A stretch of DNA of 64,000 bases from an uncultured Bacteroidota bacterium (GCA_903842575.1 CAIMMM010000074.1:1-64000); one strand, 5' to 3'; shown: positions 17,168 through 26,688, numbered from the stretch's first letter. Notes: generated by a model not told the origin, from the letters alone. Numbers and translations: made by a program.

Positions 17168-17782
17168 CTAGAAGAGTCCATTTAATTCAGCGTTAATTCG
17201 GTTGTAAATCATCCCTAAATCTTCAGGGTTGTTTACAAAATCAATATTGTCAACGTCAATAATTAAAAGCTTTCCTTTATCATAATTGGTAATCCAGGCT
17301 TCATAACGTTCATTTAATCGGCTTAGGTATTCTATAGAAATGGTGTTTTCATAATCGCGTCCACGTTTGTGGATTTGCGACACCAAATTTGGAATAGAAC
17401 TTCTTAAATAAATCAACAAGTCTGGAGCACCAACAAATCCTTCCATTAATTCAAAAAGAGAAGTGTAATTCTGAAAATCACGATTGGTCATCAATCCCAT
17501 GGCATGAAGGTTGGGCGCAAAAATGTGTGCGTCTTCATAAATCGTTCGGTCTTGAATAATATTCTTCCCGCTTTGGCGTATTTGCATTACTTGGCGAAAA
17601 CGGCTGTTGAGGAAATAAATTTGAAGATTAAAGCTCCAACGTTCCATTTGATGGTAAAAATCATCAAGATAAGGATTGTCAACTACGTCTTCAAAATGGG
17701 GCTCCCATTTAAATTGTTTTGCTAAAGATCGGGTAAGTGTGGTTTTCCCTGCGCCTATGTTTCCTGCTACCGCTATGTGCAT
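17168..17782 (-). CDS. Deoxynucleoside kinase
   Basis: The 204-residue protein phosphorylates deoxynucleosides for salvage. It belongs to the deoxyadenosine/deoxyguanosine kinase and thymidine kinase 2-like family. It begins directly with the P-loop AVAGNIGAGKTTL (residues 3-15), followed by WEPHFEDVVDNPYLDDFY, the ERS/DRT region IIQDRTIYEDAHIFA (about residues 77-91), and a C-terminal lid with RGRDYENTISIEYL. Specificity (dA, dG or dC) cannot be read with confidence. Its ATG overlaps by one base the stop codon of the gene upstream on the same strand, so the two form a coupled pair. Confidence 0.92.
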   Translation of the reverse strand: MHIAVAGNIGAGKTTLTRSLAKQFKWEPHFEDVVDNPYLDDFYHQMERWSFNLQIYFLNSRFRQVMQIRQSGKNIIQDRTIYEDAHIFAPNLHAMGLMTNRDFQNYTSLFELMEGFVGAPDLLIYLRSSIPNLVSQIHKRGRDYENTISIEYLSRLNERYEAWITNYDKGKLLIIDVDNIDFVNNPEDLGMIYNRINAELNGLF

Positions 17783-18573
17783 TATGGTAATTTTATTTTA
17801 TAATTGGTAATTTGTTGATTGGTAAAAATAGCTAAAATTTGGTCTTTGTAATAAAATTTTTGTAACGATTTCTCAACAATTTCTATTTCTATTATGGTTT
17901 TGGCTTTATTATCCAAAAAATATATTTTATTGTCTCTCGAAAACAAAAGTTTTTCATTGTCGATAATTTGAATTTTATCATATAAAGGAATAGAAGAAAG
18001 TAAATTTACTTTCCCAAAAATATCACATGAATACCAATTGTTTATTTCATCAATCCAATAAAAAGTATTAAAATTAGTTTGAAAATCTTTAATATTACCT
18101 TGGATTGGATTTCCTATTGAAGTATTTATATTTTTCAAATAATCAAACAATTCAATTTTTTGATTAATGGTATTATATATCCAAAATTGATTTTGAGATG
18201 CCATGCCAATTTTTGTAACAATAATGGAATGATCAACATCTGAAAAATTCACTCTTTGAATTTCATTAAGCTGATTATCTAAAGTAATTACGGTGTTGAA
18301 ATTCTCAAAAAACAATACAATCTTCAATGGATTTAATATATCAACAGCAGAGATTTTACCTAAAGAAATATTTTTATATTCCAAGATTTGATTATCATTT
18401 TGTTTCGTAAATACATTATTATTAATGGAATAGTAATTTCCCAACCCGTCAATACCAATAAAAGTTTCAGCCATTAGCGGTGTTGAATTCAATAACGTGG
18501 CAATTAGTTTTTGATTTTGACTAAAACTAATGCAACAATATAAAACCGATAAAAGGTAAATTAGTTTTTTCAT
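17782..18573 (-). CDS. Secreted protein of unknown function, paired with deoxynucleoside kinase
   Basis: I do not recognise a named family. I chose the start at 18573 because it gives a signal peptide (MKKLIYLLSVLYCCISFSQ) and 263 residues; an ATG at 18672 is possible but adds 33 residues rich in Lys and Ile that look non-coding. The mature part has repeated short beta-strand pairs such as GLGNYYSINNNVFTK, NQFWIYNTINQKIELFDY, NTFYWIDEINNWYSCD and NKIYFLDNKAKTIIEIE, which suggests a beta-propeller. The stop codon overlaps the start of the kinase (TAATG on the minus strand), so the two are co-translated. The last 30 bp are a degenerate 7-8 bp repeat (TAATTGG, TAATTTG, TTGATTGG). Confidence 0.7.
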   Translation of the reverse strand: MKKLIYLLSVLYCCISFSQNQKLIATLLNSTPLMAETFIGIDGLGNYYSINNNVFTKQNDNQILEYKNISLGKISAVDILNPLKIVLFFENFNTVITLDNQLNEIQRVNFSDVDHSIIVTKIGMASQNQFWIYNTINQKIELFDYLKNINTSIGNPIQGNIKDFQTNFNTFYWIDEINNWYSCDIFGKVNLLSSIPLYDKIQIIDNEKLLFSRDNKIYFLDNKAKTIIEIEIVEKSLQKFYYKDQILAIFTNQQITNYKIKLP

Positions 18574-18767
18574 CAGTGCTAAATTACTTAGATATTTATG
18601 AAAACAGATTAAATGATTTATAATTTTACTAAGTTTAACAGTTTTAATTTTGTTTAGTAGTTTTTTTTTCATCAGATTTGTACTATAAAATTATTTGATG
18701 GCCATCTGTTGAATTTTATCGTGTTTGCCGAAAAACGAAAGAGTAGGTCAAAATTAATTATTTAAAC

Positions 18768-18941
18768 ATGAAAAAATTTAAAGTGTTTGCCTTTTTGGCA
18801 TTAATGTTATTTACAACTGCTATTTCATTTGCAAGAGAAGCACCTAATGGAGTCAATAATTATGTTGCAGGAGGACACTTATTCGTATGGTATAATGACC
18901 ATTATATTGATATGGGATTGTATAATCCGATTAATCCTTAA
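18768..18941 (+). CDS. Small secreted peptide, 57 residues, unknown function
   Basis: A short frame with a clear signal peptide: MKKFKVFAFLALMLFTTAIS followed by FAREAP, a probable cleavage site after FA. The mature peptide is only about 34 residues, rich in Asn, Tyr and Gly (ends DMGLYNPINP), with no cysteines. A perfect 11-bp hairpin starts 16 bp after the stop, supporting a real, independently transcribed gene. I do not recognise the family. It precedes a group of secreted and outer-membrane proteins. Confidence 0.7.
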   Translation: MKKFKVFAFLALMLFTTAISFAREAPNGVNNYVAGGHLFVWYNDHYIDMGLYNPINP

Positions 18942-18957
18942 AATTAACTATTAATTG

Positions 18958-18983
18958 AAATGGATAAGTTATCTTATCCATTT
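18958..18983 (+). terminator. Hairpin after the 57-residue peptide gene
   Basis: AAATGGATAAG and CTTATCCATTT form a perfect 11-bp stem with a TTAT loop. The downstream T run is weak (CTAATATTATTT), but position directly after a stop codon supports a terminator. Confidence 0.65.
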
Positions 18984-18997
18984 CTAATATTATTTAT

Positions 18998-19924
18998 GTG
19001 AAAAACATTTTTTTTTTTATAATCATACTCTTCTTTGGATTTTTGAATGCCCAAACTATTTCAGGCACAATAAAGGATAGTTTGTCAGGAAAGCCTTTAG
19101 AGTTAACTAATATTACTTTCATAAAATCTAATTTCTCTGTTTTTTCAGATATAAATGGGAAGTATAAGTTTAATATTTTAGATAATAAAGACGTAATTAG
19201 AATTTCTAATATCGGTTATGATACCAAAATTGTGTCATTATTGAAATATGATAAAAATAGTATTTATAATATAGATTTTAATTTAATTCCAAGAATTGAA
19301 AAGCTAGATGAGATTATTATTACTAGTAAAAAAGTGTTGTTTACAAATAATTCACATCTAAAATCTGAAAATAATAAACCACAATATATTGGTTTTCAAT
19401 TTGGTACTGAAAATTGTAGGTTTATAGAAAATAAGCAAAACAAAAGAGGTAGAATAGTTTCTGTTATTTTAGATTTAAAGAAAATAAAAGACAATTTTAG
19501 ACAATGTAGGCTTTGTAAAGTTGATTATTTGGGAACTTATAATTTAAAGTTTTATAGTTATGATTCTATTCATAAAAGACCTGGGGAAGAAATTTATACT
19601 AAAAACATTATTATAGAACCTGAAAATAAAAGTTATAAATTAAAGATTGACTTAGATTCTTTAAAAATTAAATTTCCTAAAGAAGGACTTTGTGTTGGAA
19701 TTGAAATAATAAATACCAAATATGAAAATCCAAAAAAAACTTTTGCAATAATTGCACCGTCAATAAAGTTTTTTGAAAATAATAATATTTCAGTAATTGA
19801 ATCCTGGGTACGTTATAGAAATGAAGATTGGATTTTTAAGCCCATGGTTAGTAGAGATAAAAAAGCCAAAAAAGTGGTTAATAGTGTCATTTTTATTGAT
19901 GTCATAGCTAAATATGAAAAATAG
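18998..19924 (+). CDS. CarboxypepD_reg-like domain surface protein
   Basis: The 308-residue protein starts with GTG (ATG is available only out of frame). It has a signal peptide (about residues 1-18, very rich in Phe and Ile, ending LNAQ), then a carboxypeptidase-regulatory-like beta-sandwich (TISGTIKDSLSGKPLELTNITF, DINGKYKF, VIRISNIGYDTKIV) to about residue 95, then about 200 residues without a family I can name (contains CRFIENK and CRLCKVDYLG). Such proteins in Flavobacterium are envelope or surface proteins of unknown role. The 3' end overlaps the next gene by 11 bp, so the two are co-transcribed. Confidence 0.75.
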   Translation: MKNIFFFIIILFFGFLNAQTISGTIKDSLSGKPLELTNITFIKSNFSVFSDINGKYKFNILDNKDVIRISNIGYDTKIVSLLKYDKNSIYNIDFNLIPRIEKLDEIIITSKKVLFTNNSHLKSENNKPQYIGFQFGTENCRFIENKQNKRGRIVSVILDLKKIKDNFRQCRLCKVDYLGTYNLKFYSYDSIHKRPGEEIYTKNIIIEPENKSYKLKIDLDSLKIKFPKEGLCVGIEIINTKYENPKKTFAIIAPSIKFFENNNISVIESWVRYRNEDWIFKPMVSRDKKAKKVVNSVIFIDVIAKYEK

Positions 19925-20714
19925 AGTAGCAGGAATAATTTTATTTTTAATTAATATAAACTTTTGTGTTTCTCAAAATATTAGAGGGACAGCGTTTTAT
20001 ATATCTAAATCATCTTCTAAAATTTTTAAGAATGAAGCCCTTAATGATCCCAATATGGATCCCGTAATGAAAAAATTTATCGAAGCTAAAATGGATATGA
20101 TGCTTAACAAAACCTATATTCTTCATTTTGATAATTTCAATTCACTTTATAAAGAGGATATAAAAGTTGAGATTAACAACAACGATATTGATGGTAGTTG
20201 GTCTCCTTATGGAATTGAAGTAGCTTATTTTAAAAATATTAAAACCAAGAGTTATATAATTCAGGAGGACTTAATGGGGAAAGAGCTTTTTGTAAAAGAT
20301 TCTTTAACTAATTTTGATTGGAAACTAGAGTCAGAAACTAAACAAATTGGCTCTTTTTTGTGTCATAAAGCAACTGCGAAAATTATAAAAAGAACAGAAG
20401 TTAACGCAACTTCTTCCCGACAAACAAATTTTTTAACCAATGATGAAAAGAATGATGAATATTTTGTTACAGCATGGTATACTGAGGAAATCCCAATAAA
20501 TAGCGGCCCTACAAGTTTTTGGGGTCTACCGGGATTAATTTTAGAATTAAATAATAAAACAACATCAATTTTATGTTCTAAAATCATTTTAAATTCTAAA
20601 GAAACTAAAAAGATTAATATTCCTAAAAACGCCAAAATTATGAGTCGTAATGATTTTGATATATTAGTCAAAATGAAAAATAAAGAACTAGAGAATATAG
20701 ATTTTACCAAATGA
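19914..20714 (+). CDS. GLPGLI family protein
   Basis: The 266-residue secreted protein belongs to the GLPGLI family (TIGR01200), found almost only in Bacteroidota, function unknown. It has a signal peptide (MKNRVAGIILFLININFCVSQ), the conserved DWKLESETKQIGSFLCHKATA segment, ITAWYTEEI-like FVTAWYTEEIPINSGP and the diagnostic FWGLPGLILELNNKT near residue 205. It overlaps the preceding gene by 11 bp. A second GLPGLI protein and a receptor-like outer-membrane protein follow after a terminator. Confidence 0.88.
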   Translation: MKNRVAGIILFLININFCVSQNIRGTAFYISKSSSKIFKNEALNDPNMDPVMKKFIEAKMDMMLNKTYILHFDNFNSLYKEDIKVEINNNDIDGSWSPYGIEVAYFKNIKTKSYIIQEDLMGKELFVKDSLTNFDWKLESETKQIGSFLCHKATAKIIKRTEVNATSSRQTNFLTNDEKNDEYFVTAWYTEEIPINSGPTSFWGLPGLILELNNKTTSILCSKIILNSKETKKINIPKNAKIMSRNDFDILVKMKNKELENIDFTK

Positions 20715-20784
20715 AATGGTATATAATCCGTTTCAATACAAATTTTGAAAGTTTTTTTGTTTTGAATTCAAAACTTTAAAAAAA

Positions 20785-20815
20785 AAAAAGGTCTTTAATA
20801 ATTAATGACCTTTTT
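20785..20815 (+). terminator. Terminator between the two GLPGLI genes
   Basis: AAAAAGGTC (20785-20793) pairs with GACCTTTTT (20807-20815); after one T-T mismatch a further 4 bp (TTAA/TTAA) extend the stem. The flanking A and T runs allow action in both directions. Confidence 0.75.
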
Positions 20816-20945
20816 CATGGTTTGGCTAAATTACATTAAACCTTTTAAGTATCAATTTGTCTTACAATTTATTTTAACAAAAATTTGGTAATATATCATG
20901 TATTGATTCGTCATATTTGTTGTCTAAAATTAAAAAGCAACTCTC

Positions 20946-21856
20946 ATGAAAAAAATAGTTTTCTCTTTCGCATTTTCCTAGCATTTATGCAAACACAGGC
21001 TCAAAAAGATTTTCAAGGCATGGCCGTTTATGAATCTAAAACAAGTACTTCCGAATTTAAAGATAGAATGGCTGGGAATAAGGAAATGACACCCGACATG
21101 ATGAAAATGATTGAAGATCGTATGAAGAAAATGTTTGAAAAAACGTTTATACTCAACTTTGACAAATCGGCTTCCATTTATAAAGAAGAAGAAAAATTAG
21201 AAGCTCCTGGCGGACAAGGTGGAGGCGGTATGAGAATGATGACTTCCATTATGGGCGGTGGAGGCACTTTTTATAAAAACGTAAAAGACAAATCCTATAC
21301 AGTAGATAAAGAATTTATGGGAAAAGAATTTTTGGTTAAAGATTCTTTGCCGAAATTGGATTGGAAAATGGATTCAGAAACGCGCGTTATTGGAGGATAT
21401 AATTGTTTCAAAGCAACCGCAGTTCGACCAGTTAGCAAATCGGATTTCAGAAACTTTAGACCAAAAAGAGAAGGAGATAAAAAAGAAGAAGACAAAAAAG
21501 AAGAACCGAAAGCAGAGAACAAAGATAAGAAAACCAACTTCATGGATGAATTTGAAGTGCCAAAAGAAATCACAATTACTGCTTGGTACACACCTGAAAT
21601 ACCAGTAAATCAAGGTCCTGAAAATTATTGGGGTTTGCCAGGTTTAATTCTTGAAGTGAATGATGGCAAAACGGTAATTCTATGTTCTAAAATTGTTATG
21701 AATGCCAAAGAGAAAGTTGAAATCAAAGCGCCTACCAATGGAAAAGCAATTTCTCAAAGTGATTATGATGAAACGGTTGTGAAAAAAATGGAAGAAATGA
21801 GAGAGATGAATCAAGGACAAGGAAGAGGTGGAATGGAATTTAGAATTGGCCATTAA
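20946..21856 (+). CDS. GLPGLI family protein with an apparent frameshift in the signal peptide
   Basis: The body of this secreted protein is intact from 20987 (MQTQAQKDFQGM, 289 residues) to 21856. It has DWKMDSETRVIGGYNCFKAT, a charged low-complexity segment (about 165-185, Lys/Glu rich), ITAWYTPEIPVNQGP and the diagnostic YWGLPGLILEVNDGK. The expected start ATG at 20946 encodes MKKIVFSFAFS and then stops at TAG 20979. Adding one T to the TTTT run at 20973-20976 restores a perfect signal peptide (MKKIVFSFAFFLAFMQTQAQ). As written, the gene would have to start at 20987 without a signal peptide, or at a TTG far upstream. Either a sequencing error in a homopolymer or a real single-base deletion or phase-variable run. 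It is followed 51 bp later by the receptor-like gene. Confidence 0.85.
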
Positions 21857-21907
21857 TATCTTTAAAATCAGTATCGACTTCAAAACTATAAATTTCCTTA
21901 TTTCAAT

Positions 21908-24586
21908 ATGAAAAAACTATTCTTTCTTTCTTTTATACTGTTTTCAACAATCTCCTTTTCTCAAAATATTCGTTTTGAAGGAATCATTCAAGACAACAAT
22001 AAAGCGCCATTAGAGATGGCAAACATAATGGCAATGAATATTGGCGCTAAAACCATGGATGCTTACGCCATTACCAATGATAAAGGGAAATTCATTTTAA
22101 ACTTAAAACCAAATACAACTTATTCCATAAAGCTTAGCTATCTTGGAATGAAAAACAAAGAAATTTCAATAACAACCGAAATACAAAACATAATACAAAA
22201 CATCACCATGGAATCTGGTGGTATTGAACTAGAAGGCGTTGAAATAGTTCGTGAAATGCCCGTTTCTATAAAAGGGGATACTATTGTTTACAATGCAGAT
22301 TCTTTCAAAACAGGAACCGAAAGAAAGCTGGAAGATGTTTTAAAAAAATTACCTGGCGTGGAAGTCAATGCCGATGGGGAAGTTGAAGTTGAAGGAAAAA
22401 AAGTTACTAAATTAATGGTAGAAGGGAAAGACTTTTTTGATGGTGATACCAAACTAGGTGTAAAAAATATTCCGGCCGATGCTATTGATAAAGTACAAGT
22501 CTTAAGAAATTACAACGAAGTTTCGGCATTGAAAGGTTTGGAAAACAATGAAGAAAATGTGGCTATGAACATCAAATTGAAAAAGGGTAAAAAGAACTTT
22601 TGGTTTGGCGATATTACTGCTGGTGGTGGCGACGATAAACGTTATATTGTTAATCCAAAATTATTTTATTACAGTCCAAAATATAGTATCAATTTAATTA
22701 CCAATTTTAATAATATTGGAGAATTACCTTTGACAATTCAAGATTATTTTAAGTTTACGGGTGGTTTTAGAAGTATGATGAAAAAAGGAGGAAGCAGCTT
22801 CAACGTTTCTTCCAATGATTTGGGAATAGCTTTAATGAGAAACAATCGAGCAAAGGAAATAGAAACTCGTTTTGGTGCTACCAATTTTGCATACAATGTT
22901 ACAAAATCATGGAGTTTGAGCGGTTTTGGAATTCTATCTTCCTCAACAAACGATATCGAAACTAAATCTCAAAATACCATTTTAGCTACTGGAAATCAAA
23001 CAAACAGTAAAGAAATTTCACATCAAAAAAGCAGTTATGGTTTATTTAAACTAAGCTCAAGTTACAAACCCAACACCAAATTTCAATTTGATTATGATGT
23101 GTTGTCAAAGCAATCCAAACAAGACGAAGACAATAATTTATTGCGAGAATCTATAGTGAGTAGTACATCCACAATAGAAACAATAGAAACTGCAAAAAAA
23201 CAAAATCCAACTTCGGTGAATCAAAACATAAGTATGTATTATACGCAAAGCGATAAGAATGTCTTTGCTTTTGAAATGCAACATTTGTATCAAGAGGAAG
23301 ATCCTTTTTACAATGCCAATTTAGAGTCACAACCGTTTAATTTATTGGGTTATATAACTGGCGAAAACAGAAATAGTATCAATCAAAATCGCTTTGTAAA
23401 AACCAATAAAATTGACGGCAAACTCGATTATTACTATATGGTTACACCAAAAAGCAACTTTAACATTACACTAGGAAATACCTATTCATATCAAAATTTT
23501 AATTCATCTCTTTTTCAAGTTTTAGACAATGGAACAGCAAATAATTTGATAGATACAGAAAACAATAACGCTGTAAAATATAATTTTAACGATACGTTTT
23601 TAGGTTTGCATTATAAATTATTAAGCGGGAAATTCACATTTACTCCAGGGGTAAGTTTACATACCTATGCGATGAACAACCAACAATTAGGGTCTGATTA
23701 CAAACAAAATTTCACAAGAGTATTGCCTGATTTTTATGCGTTGTACCAAATTAAAAAAGCCGAAACATTAACCTATAATTTCTCCTATACCAACGATTTT
23801 ACCGATATCAATCAGCTGGCGGGAGGTTATGTTTTGTCAGGTTATAGTAATTTGTTTAGAGGAAATAGAGCCTTGGAAAATGCCACTTCGCAAGTCCATT
23901 CTTTGCGTTATTTTAAATATAACATGTTTAATTTTGAAAACATTTTTGCCAATGCATCCTACTCAAGAAGAATTGACGCAGTAAAAACTAACGCTGTTTT
24001 TGATGGGATTAATCAGTCATCATCTCCTTATAATTCTAACTTTGCCGATGAAACCCTTTCCGGAAATGGAAGTTATGGCCGTTCTTTTCTAAAAAATTAT
24101 AAAGCATCCGTAAGCGTTAATTTGTTTTGGTCCAAATTCAATAATATTCAAAATTTAGTGCCAACAGTAACCGAAAGCTTCACCCAAAGTTATACCCTTA
24201 AAGCGTCAACCAACTATAAAGACTTACCCAATATTGAAATGGGCTACAGCTTGACCGTAAATGATTATAATAATGCTACATTCTACACCGATAAACCTTT
24301 TGCACGATTGGATTACTTTTTCTTAAAAAGCTTCTCTTTTGTATCGGAGTATGAATTTTACCATTATTACAACACCTCTAAAACGGTCGAAAACGAGTAT
24401 GATTTCTTAAGTGCCAGTTTGATTTATCAAAAGAAAGACAGCAAATGGGAATTCAAATTGGCAGCAACTAATTTGCTAAACACAACCTCTTTAAACGATG
24501 ATAGATTTGATCAAATTAGAACAAGCACTTCTCAATATACCGTGCAACCGAGATATGTGATTCTTAGTTTGAAGTACAATTTGTAG
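21908..24586 (+). CDS. TonB-dependent receptor-like outer-membrane protein
   Basis: The 892-residue protein has a signal peptide ending SFSQ, a CarboxypepD_reg-like domain (about 22-105; IRFEGIIQDNNKAPLEMANI, NDKGKFILNL), a plug-like domain (about 115-235; GDTIVYNADSFKTGTERKLEDVLKKLPGVEV, VMVEGKDFFDGD-like KLMVEGKDFFDGDTKLG, NIPADAIDKVQVLRNYNEVSALKG) and a long beta-barrel ending YVILSLKYNL with a C-terminal hydrophobic/aromatic pattern. This is the type of receptor that lies beside GLPGLI genes in Bacteroidota. Substrate unknown. It probably shares a transcript with the preceding GLPGLI gene (51-bp gap) and the following 90-residue protein (20-bp gap). Confidence 0.85.
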   Translation: MKKLFFLSFILFSTISFSQNIRFEGIIQDNNKAPLEMANIMAMNIGAKTMDAYAITNDKGKFILNLKPNTTYSIKLSYLGMKNKEISITTEIQNIIQNITMESGGIELEGVEIVREMPVSIKGDTIVYNADSFKTGTERKLEDVLKKLPGVEVNADGEVEVEGKKVTKLMVEGKDFFDGDTKLGVKNIPADAIDKVQVLRNYNEVSALKGLENNEENVAMNIKLKKGKKNFWFGDITAGGGDDKRYIVNPKLFYYSPKYSINLITNFNNIGELPLTIQDYFKFTGGFRSMMKKGGSSFNVSSNDLGIALMRNNRAKEIETRFGATNFAYNVTKSWSLSGFGILSSSTNDIETKSQNTILATGNQTNSKEISHQKSSYGLFKLSSSYKPNTKFQFDYDVLSKQSKQDEDNNLLRESIVSSTSTIETIETAKKQNPTSVNQNISMYYTQSDKNVFAFEMQHLYQEEDPFYNANLESQPFNLLGYITGENRNSINQNRFVKTNKIDGKLDYYYMVTPKSNFNITLGNTYSYQNFNSSLFQVLDNGTANNLIDTENNNAVKYNFNDTFLGLHYKLLSGKFTFTPGVSLHTYAMNNQQLGSDYKQNFTRVLPDFYALYQIKKAETLTYNFSYTNDFTDINQLAGGYVLSGYSNLFRGNRALENATSQVHSLRYFKYNMFNFENIFANASYSRRIDAVKTNAVFDGINQSSSPYNSNFADETLSGNGSYGRSFLKNYKASVSVNLFWSKFNNIQNLVPTVTESFTQSYTLKASTNYKDLPNIEMGYSLTVNDYNNATFYTDKPFARLDYFFLKSFSFVSEYEFYHYYNTSKTVENEYDFLSASLIYQKKDSKWEFKLAATNLLNTTSLNDDRFDQIRTSTSQYTVQPRYVILSLKYNL

Positions 24587-24606
24587 TTTAGTAAAAAAAT
24601 ATAATT

Positions 24607-24879
24607 ATGACAACCGAACAAGAAGAAAGATTAATTAAACAACTAACAGCATTTGCACTTATAGCTTTAATAACTACGAGTTTTACAGTTAACACGGTTA
24701 TTCTAAAATTGATTATTGTAATACCATCATTAATAATATTAGCAATATTACAATTTAGAAAATTTAATAGAGATAAAAAAGAAGGTAAAGATTTATCCAG
24801 ATATAAAACTTGGCTCTTTATTATTGGAATATCCTATTTAATATTGTTGGTTTATATGTTTATGCCATATTTCAACTAA
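24607..24879 (+). CDS. Small membrane protein, 90 residues, two predicted helices
   Basis: I do not recognise a family. Two hydrophobic stretches (about residues 13-48 and 68-88) are separated by a basic segment (RKFNRDKKEGKDLSRYK). The start MTTEQEERLIKQ lies 20 bp after the receptor gene, and a strong terminator follows at once, so it closes that operon. Probable inner-membrane protein. Confidence 0.65.
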   Translation: MTTEQEERLIKQLTAFALIALITTSFTVNTVILKLIIVIPSLIILAILQFRKFNRDKKEGKDLSRYKTWLFIIGISYLILLVYMFMPYFN

Positions 24880-24884
24880 GATGT

Positions 24885-24920
24885 AAAAGCCTGTTCATTG
24901 ATTTGAACAGGCTTTTTTTT
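24885..24920. terminator. Bidirectional terminator
   Basis: AAAAGCCTGTTCA (24885-24897) pairs with TGAACAGGCTTTT (24904-24916), a perfect 13-bp stem with a 6-nt loop and T/A runs on both sides. It lies between convergent genes and serves both. Confidence 0.92.
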
Positions 24921-26688
24921 ACTTTTTAATTTTCAACATTACTTTAATTTGATATTGGTCTAAAACTTTTTTAGTTCCTACTTTTTTACCATTTAGACTG
25001 ATATAGGTAATTATAATATCGTATTTTGGTAATTTAATTTTTTGAGCAATTTCTTTATCTGAATTTTCATACTCGAAACTAGAATTTTTGTTTACATAAT
25101 CAATGATTTTTAAAGGAATTATGTCTTGGTTGATTTGTAAATCGATACCATATTCTTTTTCTGCCGATTTGATGGAATAACTTACACCATCAATTTTTAT
25201 ACAATCGGCGCATTCAAAAGCATTATTTTTAGACAATATAAATGACATGTCGTAGCCATGAATATTTTCTACAGTATTTTGATTTTTTTCATTTCCATAA
25301 TAATAAAATTCTGTGTTGTCTTTATCTTTTCTGTCATAATCAGAATGATATTGGAGTCCTAGAGCCTCCATAATTTGTGATGAATTTGGATTTTTATCTT
25401 TTTTAAGAAGCGCGTTAAGTTTGTTTTTTGTGTAGGGTAGAAGTATTTTGACTCCATAATTTTTTTCTAAAAAATTGATTATACTGCTTAAATCCTGTTC
25501 TTGTTCAAAATTGAGTTTTTCTTTTTCTATCTTATGCATATAAACTTCAAATCTAGAAAGTTGGCTATTTTTAGAAATTGAGTTTGCGCTTTGTGGTCCA
25601 GCAATCGAGAAGATAGCTGCCAAACACATGCTGATTGGAATGAACTTTATTTTGTGTTGTTTCTTTATTAAAAAATAGGCAACTACCACAGTCAACCATA
25701 GGGACAATAAGAATACATAATAGCGTTCGTGTGTAAATCCGTAAAGCTGAATTCGATATAAAATTGCCCAAAAAAGCAATCCTAATAAGGGAATAAGTAA
25801 AAAATAAAACCATCTATTGAAAGTGCGTATCCAAAGATTTCCTTTTTCAGTAGCAATGGGATGTACTAATAAGAAAGAGAGAATTCCAAAAATAGCAAAT
25901 ACTAATACCAGATAGGAAACCCAACCAACAGGTAAGGAAAGGGTCACCAGAATTTTGGTTTCATAACAAATTAAAATCGCCAAATAAATACTGATTAATG
26001 GTAATAAAACGTATTGAGTAAAGTTTTTTAGCCCATTTGGATAACTTAATAAAAGTGGCTTTTCACTGTTATTGGTTTCTGGAACGCCATTTAAAAAGAA
26101 AATTGTATTGAAAATCCCAGCAATAATGAAAAATAAATATCCATAAATTTTCTCATTAATCTCAACATTAAACAATTTATCTGTTGCTAAAATAGCTAGC
26201 GATAAACCACCATAAAGCACAGCGCTATACAATCCTGCAATTAAAATTCGGAGGAAAAGTTGCTTGTTAAACTCCCAAAATTCATCTTGATTATATGTTT
26301 TGGGTAAAAAACCCGCAAATGAAACCATAAGATGCAATGCAATATTCAAGACAACAAACTGTTGTGATTCTACTGTTGTAATTTCTTCTCCAAAACTTAA
26401 AACAAATATAATTACGAAGCCTCCAAGTAATAAACTGGTTGCAAATCGGAGGATGTTATTTTTTTTTGTTGCTGCAAAAAACAAACTAGCAGAAAGAAAC
26501 AAAACCAAACACAATGAACAGCACATAATGATTTTTACATACAATTTTTCAACACTGTCGCCTTTTTCATCAATAAGTAAAATGGCGAAAATAGTCGCAA
26601 AAATCGCTGCTATTGTTTCTAAAGGAAATCTGAGAATGGTATTTTTTGTAGCATTTAGTGCATTTGCTAGGGAAGGATGTTTCGCCAT
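24919..26688 (-). CDS. DUF4153 multi-spanning membrane protein
   Basis: The 589-residue protein is almost certainly an inner-membrane protein. About ten to twelve hydrophobic helices fill residues 20-375 (for example TIAAIFATIFAILLI and LVLVFAIFGILSFLLV), followed by a hydrophilic C-terminal domain of about 200 residues (about 385-589) with short motifs such as DYDRKDKDNTEFYYYGNEKN. The N-terminal half matches what I know of DUF4153. Function unknown. It lies downstream of metK on the same strand, separated by a terminator hairpin. Confidence 0.75.
   Translation of the reverse strand: MAKHPSLANALNATKNTILRFPLETIAAIFATIFAILLIDEKGDSVEKLYVKIIMCCSLCLVLFLSASLFFAATKKNNILRFATSLLLGGFVIIFVLSFGEEITTVESQQFVVLNIALHLMVSFAGFLPKTYNQDEFWEFNKQLFLRILIAGLYSAVLYGGLSLAILATDKLFNVEINEKIYGYLFFIIAGIFNTIFFLNGVPETNNSEKPLLLSYPNGLKNFTQYVLLPLISIYLAILICYETKILVTLSLPVGWVSYLVLVFAIFGILSFLLVHPIATEKGNLWIRTFNRWFYFLLIPLLGLLFWAILYRIQLYGFTHERYYVFLLSLWLTVVVAYFLIKKQHKIKFIPISMCLAAIFSIAGPQSANSISKNSQLSRFEVYMHKIEKEKLNFEQEQDLSSIINFLEKNYGVKILLPYTKNKLNALLKKDKNPNSSQIMEALGLQYHSDYDRKDKDNTEFYYYGNEKNQNTVENIHGYDMSFILSKNNAFECADCIKIDGVSYSIKSAEKEYGIDLQINQDIIPLKIIDYVNKNSSFEYENSDKEIAQKIKLPKYDIIITYISLNGKKVGTKKVLDQYQIKVMLKIKK

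Noticed and set aside
20885..20986. TTG start upstream of the second GLPGLI gene
   Set aside because: The resulting N-terminus is not a signal peptide and covers the promoter region; a frameshifted ATG start at 20946 fits far better.
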